In this document: in pieces, positions 62,605 through 64,000 of the stretch
Layout: the number at the start of each line of letters is the position of its first letter
How positions within the stretch are numbered: position 1 is the stretch's first letter
From: JAXGRD01 sp040766105
Lineage (GTDB): Bacteria > Bacillota > Clostridia > Peptostreptococcales > Anaerovoracaceae
Direction: 5' to 3'
DNA: 64,000 bases
NCBI GenBank assembly: GCA_040766105.1
Contig: JAXGRD010000001.1
Location: 310,001-374,000, forward strand
Translations under genes and position numbers: made by a program
Notes under the pieces: generated by a model
Seen by the model: only the letters and a program-made list of their open reading frames with translations
Database searches by the model: none
Told to the model about the DNA's origin: nothing

Positions 62605-62629
62605 TTACAGCCCTCTTGTGGGGCTGTAA
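62605..62629 (-). terminator. Hairpin between gyrB and the toxin remnant
   Basis: TTACAGCCC and GGGCTGTAA make a 9-bp stem with a loop of 7 bases. Its place suits a terminator for the toxin-antitoxin transcript, but the U-tract is weak. The rest of 62473-62722 shows no gene. Confidence 0.4.
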
Positions 62630-62722
62630 TATCGAATACATACCCTTGGTATTTGGGAAAATATTCCACCTGATGAAATTATGAAAGAGCCTGTCACAGA
62701 TCACTGCACGAAAGCTCGCTTA

Positions 62723-62888
62723 CTACTTATCTCTATAGTGTGAACCACACTGCCATATTTCCAATACAATGATAGCCATTTCTTTCAATGTCCTTTAGTA
62801 ATTTGTTAATCTTCTTTAAGGTTTTCTTATCTTGAGACTGCCAATAAACATAGTCCTCCCATGCCTCATCTTGCCATAACTTTTTCAT
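62723..62888 (-). pseudogene. YoeB/Txe-type toxin remnant with internal deletion and frameshift
   Basis: From the ATG at 62888, 43 codons read MKKLWQDEAWEDYVYWQ then DKKTLKKINKLLKDIER, the YoeB N-terminus. After Cys-Ile-Gly the homology breaks. A different frame then gives IWQCGSHYRDK and a stop at 62723, the typical YoeB-type C-terminus. In the starting frame translation ends at 62733 after 51 aa. About 30 central codons, which hold catalytic residues in YoeB, are gone. The start overlaps the antitoxin stop by one base (TGATG). Confidence 0.75.
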
Positions 62889-63157
62889 CAGTCTTCCTCT
62901 ATTAGGTCATGCTCTTTTAAAGTAGTTCTTCCAGCTTCCACGTCAGCTATGGCTTTTTTCAGTCTTGCCATATTTTCTATACTATAGAAGGGGTCACTTT
63001 CTGCTGAAATTTCAAAAGGAATTCTACGTTCTCTGACTACTGTTTTAGCAAAAATACAAAATGCTGTAGTCATTGTCATTCCGACATCAGAACAAAATGC
63101 ATCAAATTGTTTTTTTAATTCTTCATCCATACGAATATTAATATTTGTTTGTGCCAT
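62888..63157 (-). CDS. RelB/DinJ-family antitoxin
   Basis: The 89-aa protein begins QTNINIRMDEELKKQFDAFC, a ribbon-helix-helix DNA-binding segment, followed by GMTMTTAFCIFAKTVVRER and an acidic toxin-binding tail. AAAGGAGG suits the ATG at 63157. The partner toxin gene is broken, so this is an orphan antitoxin that could still regulate its own promoter or neutralise a related toxin elsewhere. Confidence 0.85.
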   Translation of the reverse strand: MAQTNINIRMDEELKKQFDAFCSDVGMTMTTAFCIFAKTVVRERRIPFEISAESDPFYSIENMARLKKAIADVEAGRTTLKEHDLIEED

Positions 63158-63255
63158 ATATAACACCTCCTTTTATCTTATTGTAAATATATATATATAT
63201 TATTTGTCAATAATTATATTTACATTGTAATAATATTAATGTACATATTGCTGCC

Positions 63256-64000
63256 TCAGAACCTCTTCTTCTCTTCCACAATCTTTCCCTCTTCAATGAA
63301 AAAGGTCTTTCCCTTAGGAAAACTGTCGATGACCGACTGAGAAATATCCGCTGCAGTGATAAAAATTTGCAGGTCTTCCAGGTAGTCGATTAGGTACCTC
63401 TGCCTTGAACTATCAAGCTCTGAGAACACATCGTCTAATAACAATATGGGGTTTTCTCCCTTTTCTTCTCGAATCAACGCAATCTCTGCCAACTTTATGG
63501 ATAAGGCTGCCGTCCGTTGCTGTCCTTGGGATCCAAAGCTCCGTACATTGACACCGTCTATAAAAACTTCAAAGTCATCTCGGTGCGGTCCTCTGGAAGT
63601 GTTCCCTCTCAATCTGTCGTTTTCCAAAGACTCCTTAATCGTGTCTCTATAATCATCCTCCAAAGAAATGCTGGGTGCGTACATGATTTCCAGTTTCTCT
63701 CCCCCTTCGGTGATGCCTTGATGGATATCTCTGCTGATTACATCCAGTTTTTTTATAAATTTATCCCTATCTTCAATGATTTTTTGTCCATACTGAAGAA
63801 GGTGCTCATCCCAAATAGCTAAGGCACCTTCATCTATATTTTCTTCCTTCAAATAGGCATTTCGTTGCAATAAAACTTTATTGTACCGATTTAAATTTCT
63901 ATAATAGGAAATCTTCAATTGGCACAACTCCCCATCCACAAAACGTCGTCTCTTTTCCGGATCTTCTTTCACAATTTTTAGATCTTCCGGAGAGAAGATG
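63256..64000 (-). CDS. recF: DNA replication and repair protein RecF, 5' end off the window
   Basis: About 248 C-terminal residues of RecF are visible. FSPEDLKIVKEDPEKRRRF at the right edge, RGPHRDDFEVFIDG, the ABC signature in SQGQQRTAALSIKLAE and Walker B in PILLLDDVFSELD are typical. RecF loads RecA at gaps. The recF-gyrB-gyrA order points to dnaA, dnaN and oriC just beyond 64000. The toxin-antitoxin remnant is inserted between recF and gyrB, where genes are usually adjacent. Confidence 0.95.
   Translation of the reverse strand, partial: IFSPEDLKIVKEDPEKRRRFVDGELCQLKISYYRNLNRYNKVLLQRNAYLKEENIDEGALAIWDEHLLQYGQKIIEDRDKFIKKLDVISRDIHQGITEGGEKLEIMYAPSISLEDDYRDTIKESLENDRLRGNTSRGPHRDDFEVFIDGVNVRSFGSQGQQRTAALSIKLAEIALIREEKGENPILLLDDVFSELDSSRQRYLIDYLEDLQIFITAADISQSVIDSFPKGKTFFIEEGKIVEEKKRF

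Overview
The window looks like near-origin chromosome of an anaerobic, amino-acid-fermenting Firmicute of the class Clostridia. Three things support this. The right edge has recF-gyrB-gyrA in the order found next to oriC. Firmicute marker loci are present: rpsF-ssb-rpsR, a DUF2232 gene, gdpP, rplI and dnaB together, and a SigB/SigF-type sigma factor with an RsbW-like protein. The metabolism encoded (anaerobic B12 synthesis, histidine breakdown through formimino-THF, 2-oxoacid:ferredoxin oxidoreductase, Stickland-type amino acid genes) fits such an organism. oriC should lie just beyond position 64000, so the many minus-strand genes run with the replication fork. The plus-strand genes form islands against that trend. 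No rRNA, tRNA or CRISPR array was found.

Layout. 1-4545: a cobalt uptake and cobalamin operon (cbiM-cbiN-cobT-cbiQ-cbiO-cbiK) behind a cobalamin riboswitch. 4638-5885: a plus-strand nuclease-like gene between two diverged copies of an intergenic repeat. 5887-11837: cbiG-hemB-hemL-cbiET-cbiA. 11923-15235: two near-identical 222-bp direct repeats bracketing a sortase-type surface protein gene and an HTH regulator gene. 15241-24351: a probable nine-gene operon, hutH-hutU-hutI-fchA-ftcD-korA-korB-korD-korC, with paired ArgR-like boxes upstream. 24688-26384: a two-component system. 26508-33819: acyl-ACP thioesterase and the replication/ribosome cluster.

33820-37583: an intergenic stretch with a MITE-like element, a nucleotidyltransferase, a flavin reductase and a complete ISLre2-type insertion sequence with a 9-bp target duplication. 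37605-39583: a MerR regulator and a diaminopentanoate dehydrogenase-like gene joined by a MerR-type promoter with a 19-bp spacer. 40086-47255: thiolase, a four-gene ATGA-overlapping operon (P-loop-less shikimate-kinase-like protein, DUF2148 Fe-S protein, two bPH2 membrane proteins) and a three-gene envelope lipid/polysaccharide operon. 47436-52773: a corrinoid protein, a BCCT transporter, a proline racemase-family enzyme and a sigma-54 activator. Two sigma-54 promoters there carry matching 10-bp-phased upstream repeats. 52810-64000: RidA, PAP2 phosphatase, PPK2, PlsC, TrpS, sigma factor and RsbW-like protein, gyrA, gyrB, a toxin-antitoxin remnant and recF.

The most unusual signals are the repeat family that brackets plus-strand islands, the sigma-54 regulon that may tie a corrinoid protein to a Ser/Cys proline-racemase homolog, and several enzyme-like proteins lacking signature residues.
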